A DNA stretch of 21,129 bases from Candidatus Jorgensenbacteria bacterium RIFCSPLOWO2_12_FULL_42_11 (GCA_001779575.1 MFKM01000019.1:3867-24995); one strand, 5' to 3'. Shown: positions 14,687 through 21,050, counted from the first letter of the stretch. Notes: generated by a model from the letters alone, not told the origin. Made by a program: numbers and translations.

Positions 14687-15097
14687 TTAGATATTTTCAT
14701 AATGATTTATCAAACAATCTTTTCCGTTAATTGTCAAAGCAACTAAATCAATTCTCCAGCCGGCCTTTTCGTCTATTTTTTCCGGAAAGGCGCCAGCATA
14801 CAAAGAAGCGATTCTTTTTGTTTTTTTGATTTTGGCTTGAGTCATTTGCATTTCCGGCTCAATTGCTGAATTCGGCAATTGGGGATAACTATTTGCCTGA
14901 TTGCCGAATTGATTGCCGAATTGCCGCATTGTCTTCACCTCCACAAAAACTAAGGTTTTGTCTGGACTTTTGGCAATGATGTCTAATTCTCCCCAGGGCT
15001 TTCTATGGTTGCGTTCAATGATTTTATAATTCTTGTCCACAAGATATCTACAGGCCAAATCCTCGCCTAATTTTCCTAATTCAGTTTTTGGGGTCAT
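14687..15097 (-). CDS. yraN: YraN/UPF0102-family nuclease-like protein with an in-frame repeat insertion
   Basis: 136 residues. The family has a PD-(D/E)XK restriction-nuclease fold and is a putative Holliday-junction-type endonuclease; the exact function is unsettled. Motifs: GKLGEDLACRYLVDKNYKIIERNHR at the N-terminus, GELDII (36-41), VFVEVKT (50-56), and WRIDLVALTING near the end. Between EVKT and the usual basic helix (TQAKIKKTKRIASLY) lie about 24 extra residues (57-80, MRQFGNQFGNQANSYPQLPN then SAIE) encoded by an inserted repeat, absent from ordinary YraN. The catalytic residues are kept. It is divergent from the LAGLIDADG gene with 24 bp between start codons. Confidence 0.9.
   Translation of the reverse strand: MTPKTELGKLGEDLACRYLVDKNYKIIERNHRKPWGELDIIAKSPDKTLVFVEVKTMRQFGNQFGNQANSYPQLPNSAIEPEMQMTQAKIKKTKRIASLYAGAFPEKIDEKAGWRIDLVALTINGKDCLINHYENI
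14861..14923. repeat. palindromic/tandem repeat D inside yraN
   Basis: A 20-bp near-palindrome (14861-14880, AATTGCTGAATTCGGCAATT) is followed by two tandem ATTGCCGAATTG units (14900-14923) that are complementary to AATTCGGCAAT at 14869-14879. Read in frame, it gives the extra Gln/Asn-rich segment in YraN. A related TTCGGCAATCA also occurs at 14573-14583. Confidence 0.65.
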
Positions 15098-15108
15098 ATT
15101 TTATATGA

Positions 15109-15114
15109 TATAAT
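15109..15114 (+). promoter_or_regulatory. -10 box of the LAGLIDADG gene
   Basis: A perfect TATAAT lies 7 bp before the ATG at 15122, so the message should be leaderless. Any -35 (weak, near 15085-15090) would lie over the yraN start, coupling the two divergent genes. Confidence 0.45.
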
Positions 15115-15121
15115 ATTTAGA

Positions 15122-15583
15122 ATGATTAATAAATATATAGGAATTCTTTCTTTTGAATATATTCGCGGATTAGTTGAAGGAGAAGGTTGTTTTACTTTTG
15201 ATAAGCGTACAACCAAATATAAAAAATCAATTAAAATAGAGAAAATTCCGACTTTCGTTATCCAGATGCATGAACGCGACCGGGAATTATTAAGAAAATT
15301 AAGAAATACTTTAGGATTGCCGAATTCTATCTATATTTTAGGACCTTATAGGAAAGACGGTATTAATCGGGGGAGAATGGCTAAATTGATTGTTCGTGAC
15401 TACATATCTCTAAAAGATAAAATCATTCCTTTATTTTATAAGAAATTGCATGGTTATAAAGCTAAGCAATTTATGGAGTGGTTAGAAAATATTGGTAATT
15501 CAGATGTGCTATATCCTTATAGAAATCTTTATAAATTATATAAATCGGGATTTTTTGATGAAAATATTCATTTGTGTCCCTAA
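15122..15583 (+). CDS. free-standing LAGLIDADG homing endonuclease
   Basis: 153 residues with one LAGLIDADG helix (YIRGLVEGEGCFTF, about 13-26) followed by the usual beta strand with FVIQMHERDRELLRKLRNTLG and a C-terminal RDYISLKDKIIPLFYKKLHGYKAKQFMEW. Single-motif enzymes act as homodimers that cut long near-palindromic sites. No intron or intein surrounds it and both neighbours are whole genes, so it is free-standing. No Shine-Dalgarno is present, and the start follows a TATAAT by 7 bp. A terminator-like hairpin (15613-15646) follows. Confidence 0.9.
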   Translation: MINKYIGILSFEYIRGLVEGEGCFTFDKRTTKYKKSIKIEKIPTFVIQMHERDRELLRKLRNTLGLPNSIYILGPYRKDGINRGRMAKLIVRDYISLKDKIIPLFYKKLHGYKAKQFMEWLENIGNSDVLYPYRNLYKLYKSGFFDENIHLCP

Positions 15584-15612
15584 AAATTAAAAACCAGCTT
15601 TCAAAATTTTCA

Positions 15613-15646
15613 AAAACGATTGTTTGCGCATAAACATCGTTTTTTG
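15613..15646 (+). terminator. terminator-like hairpin after the LAGLIDADG gene
   Basis: Stem AAAACGA-(T)-TGTTT with AAACA-TCGTTTT around a GCGCAT loop, with one bulge and a following T-run. It lies 30 bp past the stop codon. Confidence 0.6.
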
Positions 15647-15710
15647 CATTTTTTCGTCAAAATCCAAAAAGCGTAGTATTCATCGCATTACTGGCCTGTC
15701 TGGCAAAAAA

Positions 15711-15829
15711 TGTAAAATATCGATGTTTTACACAAAAGTGTAAAACATTTTGAAAGTGTAGGTTTTATCTATATTCTTCAATAAGCTCATAAAACCTACG
15801 TTTTTATTTATTGAGCTGAATCAACCTAC
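15711..15829. other. structured non-coding stretch with competing hairpins
   Basis: This part of the 278-bp gap between the LAGLIDADG gene and tRNA-Val has two perfect 11-bp hairpins, ATGTTTTACAC/GTGTAAAACAT (15723-15748) and GTAGGTTTTAT/ATAAAACCTAC (15758-15799). Two alternative partners exist: TGTAAAA at 15711-15717, and AACCTAC at 15823-15829. The loop of the second hairpin (TCAATAA, 15778-15784) can pair with TTATTGA (15808-15814) as a pseudoknot. The function and strand are unknown. Confidence 0.5.
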
Positions 15830-15861
15830 TCCTTGGCTTACCTCGTTAGATTTTTACCTAG

Positions 15862-15933
15862 TGGACGGTGCTGGGATTGAGCCAGCGGCCTCTTCGGTGT
15901 AAACGAAGCGCTCTGCCATTGAGCTAACCGTCC
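15862..15933 (-). tRNA. tRNA-Val(UAC)
   Basis: Minus strand: acceptor GGACGGT/ACCGTCC, D stem GCTC/GAGC, anticodon stem CTTCG/CGAAG around TTTACAC (anticodon TAC), variable AGGCC, T stem GCTGG/CCAGC around CTCAATC, discriminator A. CCA is not encoded. The T loop starts with C instead of the usual T. Confidence 0.94.
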
Positions 15934-15969
15934 TCTTCTTATCTTATTTTAGTTTATTTTCAAAAAAAA

Positions 15970-16004
15970 TAAACCCCGTCATTTTTATAAGTTGACGGGG
16001 TTAA
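15970..16004 (-). terminator. terminator of the two-gene small-protein operon
   Basis: Stem AACCCCGTCA/TGACGGGGTT (15972-15981 with 15993-16002) and an 11-nt loop, followed on the minus strand by a run of T. It comes right after the 40-aa gene's stop. Confidence 0.85.
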
Positions 16005-16006
16005 AA

Positions 16007-16129
16007 TTAACGTTTGGGGAAGACTAACTCATTAAACGTGGAGGGCGTCCCGACTAAAAATATCGCTAAAGCGCAGACTAAAAGAATAAAACATCCGAAA
16101 GTAATTACTAAAATCTTCAAAAAAATCAT
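16007..16129 (-). CDS. 40-residue single-helix membrane protein, second gene of a small operon
   Basis: Starts MIFLKILVITFGCFILLVCA and ends with FNELVFPKR, with one hydrophobic helix at about 2-26 and a polar C-terminus. Not recognised. A full AAGGAGG Shine-Dalgarno lies 7 bp ahead of the ATG, one of the best in this window, and the gene begins 1 bp after the TAA of the upstream gene. Its own terminator follows immediately. Too short for routine gene calling, but the ribosome site, the coupling and the terminator together make it convincing. It may be a small membrane regulator or toxin-like peptide; this is speculative. Confidence 0.75.
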   Translation of the reverse strand: MIFLKILVITFGCFILLVCALAIFLVGTPSTFNELVFPKR

Positions 16130-16130
16130 T

Positions 16131-16298
16131 TTAAACCTCCTTCCAGAAAAATCCAGAAATTACTTTCTGCCTAAAACCAATAATTAAAAGCCAGTAATTT
16201 GGAAATGTCTTCCAATGGCAGATTTCTTGGATTTTAATATCGCCGAGCATCTGATGGACATCGCTTTCAATTTTATTAAAATTTTTAGGACTCGTCAT
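16131..16298 (-). CDS. 55-residue small protein, first gene of a small operon
   Basis: Starts MTSPKNFNKIESDVHQMLGD and has a C-terminal half with aromatic residues (WKTFPNYWLLIIGFRQKVI). Not recognised. The start at 16298 is chosen because AAAGGAGGAGAA directly precedes it; an upstream ATG at 16325 in the same frame would place this site within the gene. It is followed after 1 bp by the 40-residue gene and the pair shares one terminator. It is soluble-looking, with a possible amphipathic C-terminal segment. The pairing with a tiny membrane protein recalls toxin-antitoxin or regulatory pairs but no family is identified. Confidence 0.7.
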   Translation of the reverse strand: MTSPKNFNKIESDVHQMLGDIKIQEICHWKTFPNYWLLIIGFRQKVISGFFWKEV

Positions 16299-16384
16299 TT
16301 CTCCTCCTTTTTGATTAACATCCATTTTTAAATTACCAAAGAACGACTATAATAATACAGCAAAAACAAGAAAGTTGTTAAGCC

Positions 16385-16413
16385 TTTTCAGAAAAGCGCG
16401 AAATTGCTATAAT
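16385..16413 (+). promoter_or_regulatory. promoter of the 71-aa anchored protein
   Basis: TTTTCA (16385-16390), a 17-bp spacer and a perfect TATAAT (16408-16413), 15 bp ahead of the ATG at 16429. The position decides against the longer frame beginning at 16375. Confidence 0.65.
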
Positions 16414-16428
16414 GCCATAATTGAAAAT

Positions 16429-16644
16429 ATGCGGAAAAGGATTATCATTTATATAATCATCTTGGTGATTTTGTTGGGGCTGTATTTGATTTTGACGCCG
16501 CGAGCGACAAAAATTTCTTCAGAAAATCTTTCGCCTCAATTTCAACAAGAAGAAATTCGGGCCGTAAATCAATCATCGGCTTTCCGCGGGCCCACCGGTT
16601 CGCCTTCGGTCAAAGGACCAGGCAGCCAGCCGCCACAAGAATAG
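16429..16644 (+). CDS. 71-residue membrane-anchored protein with Gly/Pro-rich tail
   Basis: Basic start MRKR, then a hydrophobic helix (about 5-22, IIIYIIILVILLGLYLIL) and a polar tail ending in GPTGSPSVKGPGSQPPQE. Not recognised. It looks like a signal-anchor peptide with an extracellular or periplasm-like disordered tail. The start at 16429 follows the promoter at 16385-16413; an upstream ATG (16375) would lie ahead of the promoter. The tail is GC-richer than the rest and may hold an inserted repeat. tRNA-Gly(GCC) lies 39 bp downstream on the same strand. Confidence 0.65.
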   Translation: MRKRIIIYIIILVILLGLYLILTPRATKISSENLSPQFQQEEIRAVNQSSAFRGPTGSPSVKGPGSQPPQE

Positions 16645-16683
16645 AATTTAGAAAATAAATCTATAATTTAGGGTTTAAAAATT

Positions 16684-16758
16684 GCGGGAGTAGTTCAGTA
16701 GCAGAACGTCTCGTTGCCAACGAGAAGGTCGCGGGTGCGAATCCCGTCTCCCGCTCCA
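16684..16758 (+). tRNA. tRNA-Gly(GCC), with encoded CCA
   Basis: Acceptor GCGGGAG/CTCCCGC, D stem GTTC/GAAC, anticodon stem TCTCG/CGAGA around TTGCCAA (anticodon GCC), T stem GCGGG/CCCGT around TGCGAAT, discriminator T followed by CCA in the DNA. The mature end before CCA is 16755. It is the only tRNA here with an encoded CCA. Confidence 0.95.
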
Positions 16759-16790
16759 TTGATTAGACTTTACGATTTCTGATTTGCGCG

Positions 16791-16838
16791 CGCCACCAAA
16801 AAATTCTTCTAATAAGGAAAAGAATGTTTTGCTTGGCG
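16791..16838. repeat. imperfect hairpin element in the gap before the HisB-type gene
   Basis: CGCCACCAAAAAATTCTT pairs with AAGAATGTTTTGCTTGGCG with few mismatches. It is followed by a GC-rich direct repeat (GCGAGCG at 16839-16845 and 16849-16855) unlike the surrounding AT-rich DNA. The rest of the 210-bp gap holds no gene. Confidence 0.45.
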
Positions 16839-16968
16839 GCGAGCGTCAGCGAGCGGCGGCTGGGCGGCTTCCCTTGTTCAGCCGTTTTTGATAAAGTAAG
16901 TTCGAGCGCAGTCATAAAGATACCCCAAAGAGAACTTTAACAAAAAATTAAAAAGGGAGGTATAAACC

Positions 16969-17472
16969 ATGAAAAGAAAATATGTGTTTTTAGATAGAGA
17001 TGGAACTTTAATTTTTGAACCGCCAGACACATTTCAAATTGACGGCATTGAAAAACTCCGGATACTTGACGGAGTAATTGAGGGTCTTCAAAAACTGAGG
17101 TCTTTAGGATATGGGCTCATAATGATTTCAAACCAAGATGGCTTAGGAACCCCTTCTTTTCCTAAAAATGATTTTGAGGCTCCTCATAATCTAATGCTGA
17201 AAATCTTTAAACAAAACGGCATAGTGTTTGAGAAAATATTTATATGCCCCCATCTTTCTCAAGATAAATGCGCCTGCCGTAAACCCAAGACCGGCTTGGT
17301 AGACAAATATCTAAAAGCCAATAAAAACAGAATTGAGTTTAAAAAATCTTTTGTTTGTGGAGACCGGGAAAGCGATAAACAATTTGCGAAAAATTTAGGG
17401 TTTCGCTTTATCCTAGCCGAAACTAACGGTTCTTTCATAAAAGTTATCCAAAAATTAAAGGAGAAAAAATAG
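16969..17472 (+). CDS. hisB: HisB-type histidinol-phosphatase (HAD family), stand-alone
   Basis: 167 residues, covering the N-terminal phosphatase half of bifunctional HisB, which dephosphorylates histidinol phosphate in histidine synthesis. Near-full motif match: FLDRDGTLIFEPPDTFQ (nucleophile Asp9, acid Asp11), MISNQDGLGTPSFPKNDF, PHNLMLKIF, zinc loop CPH...CACRKPK (Cys93, His95, Cys101, Cys103) and CGDRESD. The dehydratase half is absent and no other his genes are in the window. Related GmhB phosphatases share the zinc loop, but the SFPKNDF and PHNLM blocks favour HisB. A good ribosome site (GGGAGG) lies 9 bp before the ATG and a terminator follows. Confidence 0.85.
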   Translation: MKRKYVFLDRDGTLIFEPPDTFQIDGIEKLRILDGVIEGLQKLRSLGYGLIMISNQDGLGTPSFPKNDFEAPHNLMLKIFKQNGIVFEKIFICPHLSQDKCACRKPKTGLVDKYLKANKNRIEFKKSFVCGDRESDKQFAKNLGFRFILAETNGSFIKVIQKLKEKK

Positions 17473-17501
17473 CCGAGGTTTAGGCCTCGGCTTTTGTTTT
17501 T
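17471..17501. terminator. bidirectional terminator between hisB-like and aminotransferase genes
   Basis: Stem AGCCGAGG/CCTCGGCT with a 6-nt loop (17471-17492), T-run to 17501 on the plus side and an AAAAAAT stretch on the other, so both convergent genes may end here. It overlaps the stop of the plus-strand gene by 2 bp. Confidence 0.85.
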
Positions 17502-18342
17502 AAGAAAAATTTTCCGTATGTTCCTTAAAAAACTCAATCAATTTTTCAGTGATTTCTCCAACTCGGCCGTTTTTGATTTTGAATCTATCAATTCTTACCA
17601 CCGGCATAATTTCTTTGTCGGTGGCGGTCATGAAACATTCGTCGGCTTCCAAGGCCTCTTTTAAATAAATATCTTTTTCAACAATCTTAATTTTATTTTT
17701 TTTGGCCAATTTGATGACCAATTTTCTGGTTACTCCTTTTAAAATCTCGGTTTTGGACGTAAACAGGATTTTATTTTTCACCATGAAAAAATTGGAAGTA
17801 GAGGCCTCTAAAACTTTTCCTTGCCAAACATAAAGAATTTCCGCGGCTTTTTTCCGCAAAACATCGCGCCATCGGGAAACCGCCAGCAAATAATTGGTGG
17901 TTTTTATTTCCGGAAATTCCCGGCGATAATTAAAGGTCAGAATTCTGACTCCGTTTGAATAAACTTCCTTGGGGGAAAAAGAAGGTCTGGCAACCATGAT
18001 AAAAAAAGTCGGCCTGGCGGAAGTTTTGCCGTCCGCGGTTTCCCCGCCGGTTAAAACAATCCGAAAGCCCAATTCCCGGAAATTTTTATTTCTTTTGATT
18101 AATTCCAAAACAATCCTTTCTATTTCTTTTACGGAAAACGGCGGCTTCAAATTAAAAGCCGCGGCCGATTTGAAGAAACGACGAAGGTGATCTTCTAAGT
18201 GAAAAGGTTTTCTGTCGTAAGTCCTGAAATAATCAAAAATCCCGTAACCGCGAAGCAAGCCAAGCTCGTTAACCTTAATAAGGGCTTTTGAGCCGTCAAT
18301 AAATTTTCCGTTGAGATAATGAATCACTGTCCCATGATTCAT
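17500..18342 (-). CDS. class IV PLP-dependent aminotransferase (branched-chain type)
   Basis: 280 residues, normal for class IV (BCAT/DAAT/ADCL). Visible: ELGLLRGYGIFDYFRTY near the N-terminus, basic HLEDHLRRFFKSA, KTTNYLLAVSRWRD with the probable PLP lysine at 147, EILYVWQGKVLEASTSNFFMVK with Glu179 and the phosphate-binding SNFF, and the C-terminal TATDKEIMPVVRID. This fits a BCAT or a D-amino-acid aminotransferase; the substrate cannot be told from sequence. Starts 6 bp after the clpP stop, so it is the last gene of nusA-clpP-aminotransferase. No clear Shine-Dalgarno is present. Confidence 0.9.
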   Translation of the reverse strand: MNHGTVIHYLNGKFIDGSKALIKVNELGLLRGYGIFDYFRTYDRKPFHLEDHLRRFFKSAAAFNLKPPFSVKEIERIVLELIKRNKNFRELGFRIVLTGGETADGKTSARPTFFIMVARPSFSPKEVYSNGVRILTFNYRREFPEIKTTNYLLAVSRWRDVLRKKAAEILYVWQGKVLEASTSNFFMVKNKILFTSKTEILKGVTRKLVIKLAKKNKIKIVEKDIYLKEALEADECFMTATDKEIMPVVRIDRFKIKNGRVGEITEKLIEFFKEHTENFS

Positions 18343-18348
18343 GATTTT

Positions 18349-18975
18349 TTATTTGGTCTTGATAATCTGGTCTATCAAACCGTATTCCTTGGCATCCTGG
18401 GGAGTAAGATAAAAATCGCGGTCGGTGTCTTTTTCTATTTTATTTATCGGCTGGCCGGTGTGTTTCGCCAGAATTTGAGTAATGCGATTTTTCACCTGGA
18501 TGATGTGCTTGGCGGCAATCTGGACTTCCGTAGCCTGGCCTTCAACTCCGCCCATTACCTGGTGAAGCAAAATTTCGGAATTAGGCAAAGCCAATCTTTT
18601 GCCTTTCTGGCCGGCGCCCAAAAGAATGGCGGCGGCTGAAGCGGCCATCCCCACGCAAATCGTGGAAACATCGGGCTTAATGTATTGAATGGTGTCGTAA
18701 ATAGCCAAACCGGCGGTGGCCACCCCTCCGGGGCTGTTAATGTAAAGCTTGATGTCTTTCTTGGGGTCTTCGTGCTCCAGAAACAAAAGCTGGGCTATGA
18801 CTATGTTGGCCAAAGCGTCGTTAATCGGTCCGGCCAAAAAGACAATCCTTTCTTTCAGCAAGCGGGAATAAATATCGTAAGCGCGCTCGCCCAACGGCGA
18901 CTTTTCAATAACCGTCGGAATTAAATATTGGCCAAAAATTTCTTCTTCGGATTGATTGGTTATTTTTTTGTTCAT
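18349..18975 (-). CDS. clpP: ATP-dependent Clp protease proteolytic subunit
   Basis: 208 residues, normal ClpP length. Serine protease that assembles as a double heptamer and degrades proteins fed by ClpX or ClpC. The active triad is visible: Ser113 in GMAASAAAIL, His138 in EILLHQ, and Asp183 in KDTDRDFYLTPQDAKEYGLID. N-terminal YLIPTVIEKSPLGERAYDIYSRLLKERIVFL is typical. It lies between nusA (42 bp upstream) and an aminotransferase gene, instead of the common tig-clpX setting. A weak A/T-rich leader only; it is likely co-transcribed with nusA. Confidence 0.97.
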   Translation of the reverse strand: MNKKITNQSEEEIFGQYLIPTVIEKSPLGERAYDIYSRLLKERIVFLAGPINDALANIVIAQLLFLEHEDPKKDIKLYINSPGGVATAGLAIYDTIQYIKPDVSTICVGMAASAAAILLGAGQKGKRLALPNSEILLHQVMGGVEGQATEVQIAAKHIIQVKNRITQILAKHTGQPINKIEKDTDRDFYLTPQDAKEYGLIDQIIKTK

Positions 18976-19017
18976 TTTTTATTAATTAATTATAATTAAT
19001 TTTTATTTCAGACGCGA

Positions 19018-20238
19018 TTATTCCGGCTTTTCGGTTTGTTCGGCTTTTTTAATTTCTTCGGCAACAATATTTGCCGCCGGAGTTTCTTCTACGTCAACCA
19101 CTCCTCCTTGCTGAATTTCTTCGGGCCGGGATTGAGAACGGACATCAATTTTGAAACCGGTTAATTTAGCGGCCAAACGCACGTTTTCGCCTCCTTTGCC
19201 CAAAGCCAAGCTTAATTGATCTTCGGCCACGAAAACCCGAGCCTCGCGCCGAGGCAAAATTTCAACCGAAATGACTTTGGCCGGCGAAAAAGCGTTAGCG
19301 ATAAATTTCGCCGGTTCTTCCGCCCATTCTATAATGTCAATTTTCTCGTTGCCTAGTTCATTGGTCACGGCCATTACCCGCGTTCCTCGCTGGCCAACCA
19401 TGCTTCCAACCGGATCAACCTTTTCTTCTTTGGAATAAACTGAAACTTTAGTCCGATGGCCGGATTCGCGGGCCATAGCTTTTATCTCAACTACTCCTTC
19501 GGCGACTTCCGGAACTTCCAATTCAAAAAGCTTGACCACGAATTGGGGATGGCTTCGGGAAAGAATAACGCCCGGTAATTTCGCGTCTTCCTGGACAGCC
19601 AAAACGTAGAACCGCAATCGTTCGTTGAGGCGATAATGCTCGCCGGGGATGCATTCATTGGGAAACATCACTCCCAGAGTCCGGCCCAAATCCACATAAA
19701 CATTGCCGCGGTCAAAACGCTGGACAACGCCGCTGATGATTTCGCCTTCTTTGCCCTGGAACTCGGCGCGAACCGCTTCCCGTTCCGATTCTTTCAATTT
19801 TTGCAGAATAACCTGCTTGGCGGTTTGAGCGGCGATCCGGCCAAAATCTTCATGCTCCTCCAAAGGAAATTCCAATTCTTCATCAAGCGCGACATCGGGT
19901 TTAATCTTTTTGGCCTCTTCAAAAAGAATATGGCGGTCAGGATTATATCTTGGCTTTTCTTCTTCCACCGAAGATATCGTTGCTCCCCCTTCGGCTTGCT
20001 CGGCTTCGTCAAATCTGACCGTGGTTTCATCAACAACGGTTTTTACCTGCCGGAATTTAAGCGCGCCGGTTTTCAAATCAAATTTGGACTTCACAATTTC
20101 CGATCTCTCGCGGTACTGTTTTTTGTAGGCGGCGGCGATGGCCTCTTCGATACCGGCCAATACTTCCTTCGGCTCAATTCCTCTTTCTTCAGAAATCTGA
20201 TTTACCGCCGAAGCTAATGTCTTAAGATCCATTTTCAT
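19018..20238 (-). CDS. nusA: transcription termination/antitermination protein NusA
   Basis: 406 residues. Binds RNA polymerase and nascent RNA, and modulates pausing and termination. N-terminal polymerase-binding domain (about 1-160, ISEERGIEPKEVLAGIEEAI at the start) with an acidic insert, S1 domain (about 165-230, GKEGEIISGVVQRFDRGNVYVDLG), KH1 (SMVGQRGTRVMAV) and KH2 (LALGKGGENVRLAAKLTG), and a Glu-rich tail (about 375-406). It has no C-terminal acidic repeats as in E. coli. It is expressed from a consensus promoter (20299-20326), with a leader hairpin. rimP is not next to it, and clpP follows. Confidence 0.96.
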   Translation of the reverse strand: MKMDLKTLASAVNQISEERGIEPKEVLAGIEEAIAAAYKKQYRERSEIVKSKFDLKTGALKFRQVKTVVDETTVRFDEAEQAEGGATISSVEEEKPRYNPDRHILFEEAKKIKPDVALDEELEFPLEEHEDFGRIAAQTAKQVILQKLKESEREAVRAEFQGKEGEIISGVVQRFDRGNVYVDLGRTLGVMFPNECIPGEHYRLNERLRFYVLAVQEDAKLPGVILSRSHPQFVVKLFELEVPEVAEGVVEIKAMARESGHRTKVSVYSKEEKVDPVGSMVGQRGTRVMAVTNELGNEKIDIIEWAEEPAKFIANAFSPAKVISVEILPRREARVFVAEDQLSLALGKGGENVRLAAKLTGFKIDVRSQSRPEEIQQGGVVDVEETPAANIVAEEIKKAEQTEKPE

Positions 20239-20264
20239 ATTTTTTATTAAATTTTATAAAAATA

Positions 20265-20282
20265 GTCGCCATTCGGGGCGAC
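20265..20282 (-). promoter_or_regulatory. leader hairpin of nusA
   Basis: GTCGCC/GGCGAC with a CCGAAT loop lies in the 54-nt leader between the nusA promoter and start. On the minus strand a TATTTTTA stretch follows, so it could act as an attenuator. NusA-dependent control of its own message is known elsewhere; here it is inferred. Confidence 0.5.
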
Positions 20283-20298
20283 CTTTATTAATAAATAC

Positions 20299-20326
20299 AT
20301 TATAGCACCGGCTAAGCCAATGTCAA
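20299..20326 (-). promoter_or_regulatory. consensus sigma-70 promoter of nusA
   Basis: Minus-strand TTGACA (20321-20326) and TATAAT (20299-20304) match the consensus exactly, with a 16-bp spacer. It is the strongest promoter in the window, likely serving nusA-clpP-aminotransferase. Confidence 0.85.
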
Positions 20327-20378
20327 TCCCCGCTAATTTAATTATTACGAAACAGGCGACGAACAAACATCCCCGTTT

Positions 20379-20930
20379 TCAAAACCGCAACCACTTGAAA
20401 ATACTTTCAAGCAGGGAATCTTCGTATGCTTCTTCGGTTAACTTTTGGCTGATAATGCCGCGGACGGCCGAAGAAACACCGGCGTCAACGAAAATCTTCA
20501 GATAAGGGTTGAAATGGGTTTTTCTTTTTAGGATTAATTCTTCAAAGTTTTTATCTTCGTCGTCAGACCGGAAACAAAAATTTTCCAAATCGCTGAAAAG
20601 ATAAACTTTGCCGGCAATGGCAATTCCTTTGTCATCGGCTTTAAATTTGATTAATTCCGGCTGGCGACGGGCTAAAATCAAAACCGAAATTTCAGCCAAT
20701 AAAATAAAAATGGCGAAAAGAAAATTTTTTTGCCAGACGGCGAAAGCCGTTAATAAAATAGCAATAATAAAACTCAACCAATACCAGGAAACGTCTTTGA
20801 GATAATACCTGAAAGCCGGCGCCTGCCATTCCACTATCGCGGGCTGACGCGAGCCAGACGCGGATTCACGCAGATCAACTTCTAATCGCGTATTATTGAT
20901 TTCTTTTTTGGATTTTTTGATGTCGTCCAT
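20379..20930 (-). CDS. two-TM membrane protein, function unknown
   Basis: 183 residues, not recognised. Two hydrophobic segments at about 49-66 and 69-87 make a helical hairpin, followed by an acidic/aromatic cytoplasmic-looking part (FKADDKGIAIAGKVYLFSDLENF onwards) with a C-terminal amphipathic helix (LLESIFKWLRF). The overall plan (disordered start, WQAP motif, two helices, PH-like beta part) resembles a common CPR membrane protein type, though I cannot name a family. Residues about 21-29 (RESASGSRQ) are encoded by GC-rich DNA (20838-20868), perhaps an insertion. tRNA-Glu lies 48 bp upstream. Confidence 0.75.
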   Translation of the reverse strand: MDDIKKSKKEINNTRLEVDLRESASGSRQPAIVEWQAPAFRYYLKDVSWYWLSFIIAILLTAFAVWQKNFLFAIFILLAEISVLILARRQPELIKFKADDKGIAIAGKVYLFSDLENFCFRSDDEDKNFEELILKRKTHFNPYLKIFVDAGVSSAVRGIISQKLTEEAYEDSLLESIFKWLRF

Positions 20931-20978
20931 AAGAGCGCCAACTAATAACCTAACAACTGATGGCTAATGACTATTTTG

Positions 20979-21050
20979 TAGCCCCAACCGGAGTCGAACC
21001 GGTGTTTTTGGGATGAAAACCCAATATCCTAACCACTAGATGATGGGGCC
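20979..21050 (-). tRNA. tRNA-Glu(UUC)
   Basis: Minus strand: acceptor GGCCCCA/TGGGGCT (the first pair is G-U), D stem ATCT/GGAT, anticodon stem TTGGG/CCCAA around TTTTCAT (anticodon TTC), T stem ACCGG/CCGGT around TTCGACT, discriminator A. CCA is not encoded. Upstream sequence to the window end (21051-21129) holds no gene. Confidence 0.93.

Noticed and set aside
15097..15600. Group I intron or intein around the LAGLIDADG gene
   Set aside because: Both neighbours (yraN and tRNA-Val) are complete and uninterrupted, and no intron core or split exon was visible.
15862..15933. Integration site at the tRNA-Val 3' end
   Set aside because: I saw no second copy of the tRNA 3' end and no integrase gene in the window.
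16375..16428. Longer start for the 71-residue anchored protein
   Set aside because: The ATG at 16375 lies upstream of the TTTTCA/TATAAT promoter, so transcripts from that promoter would not contain it.
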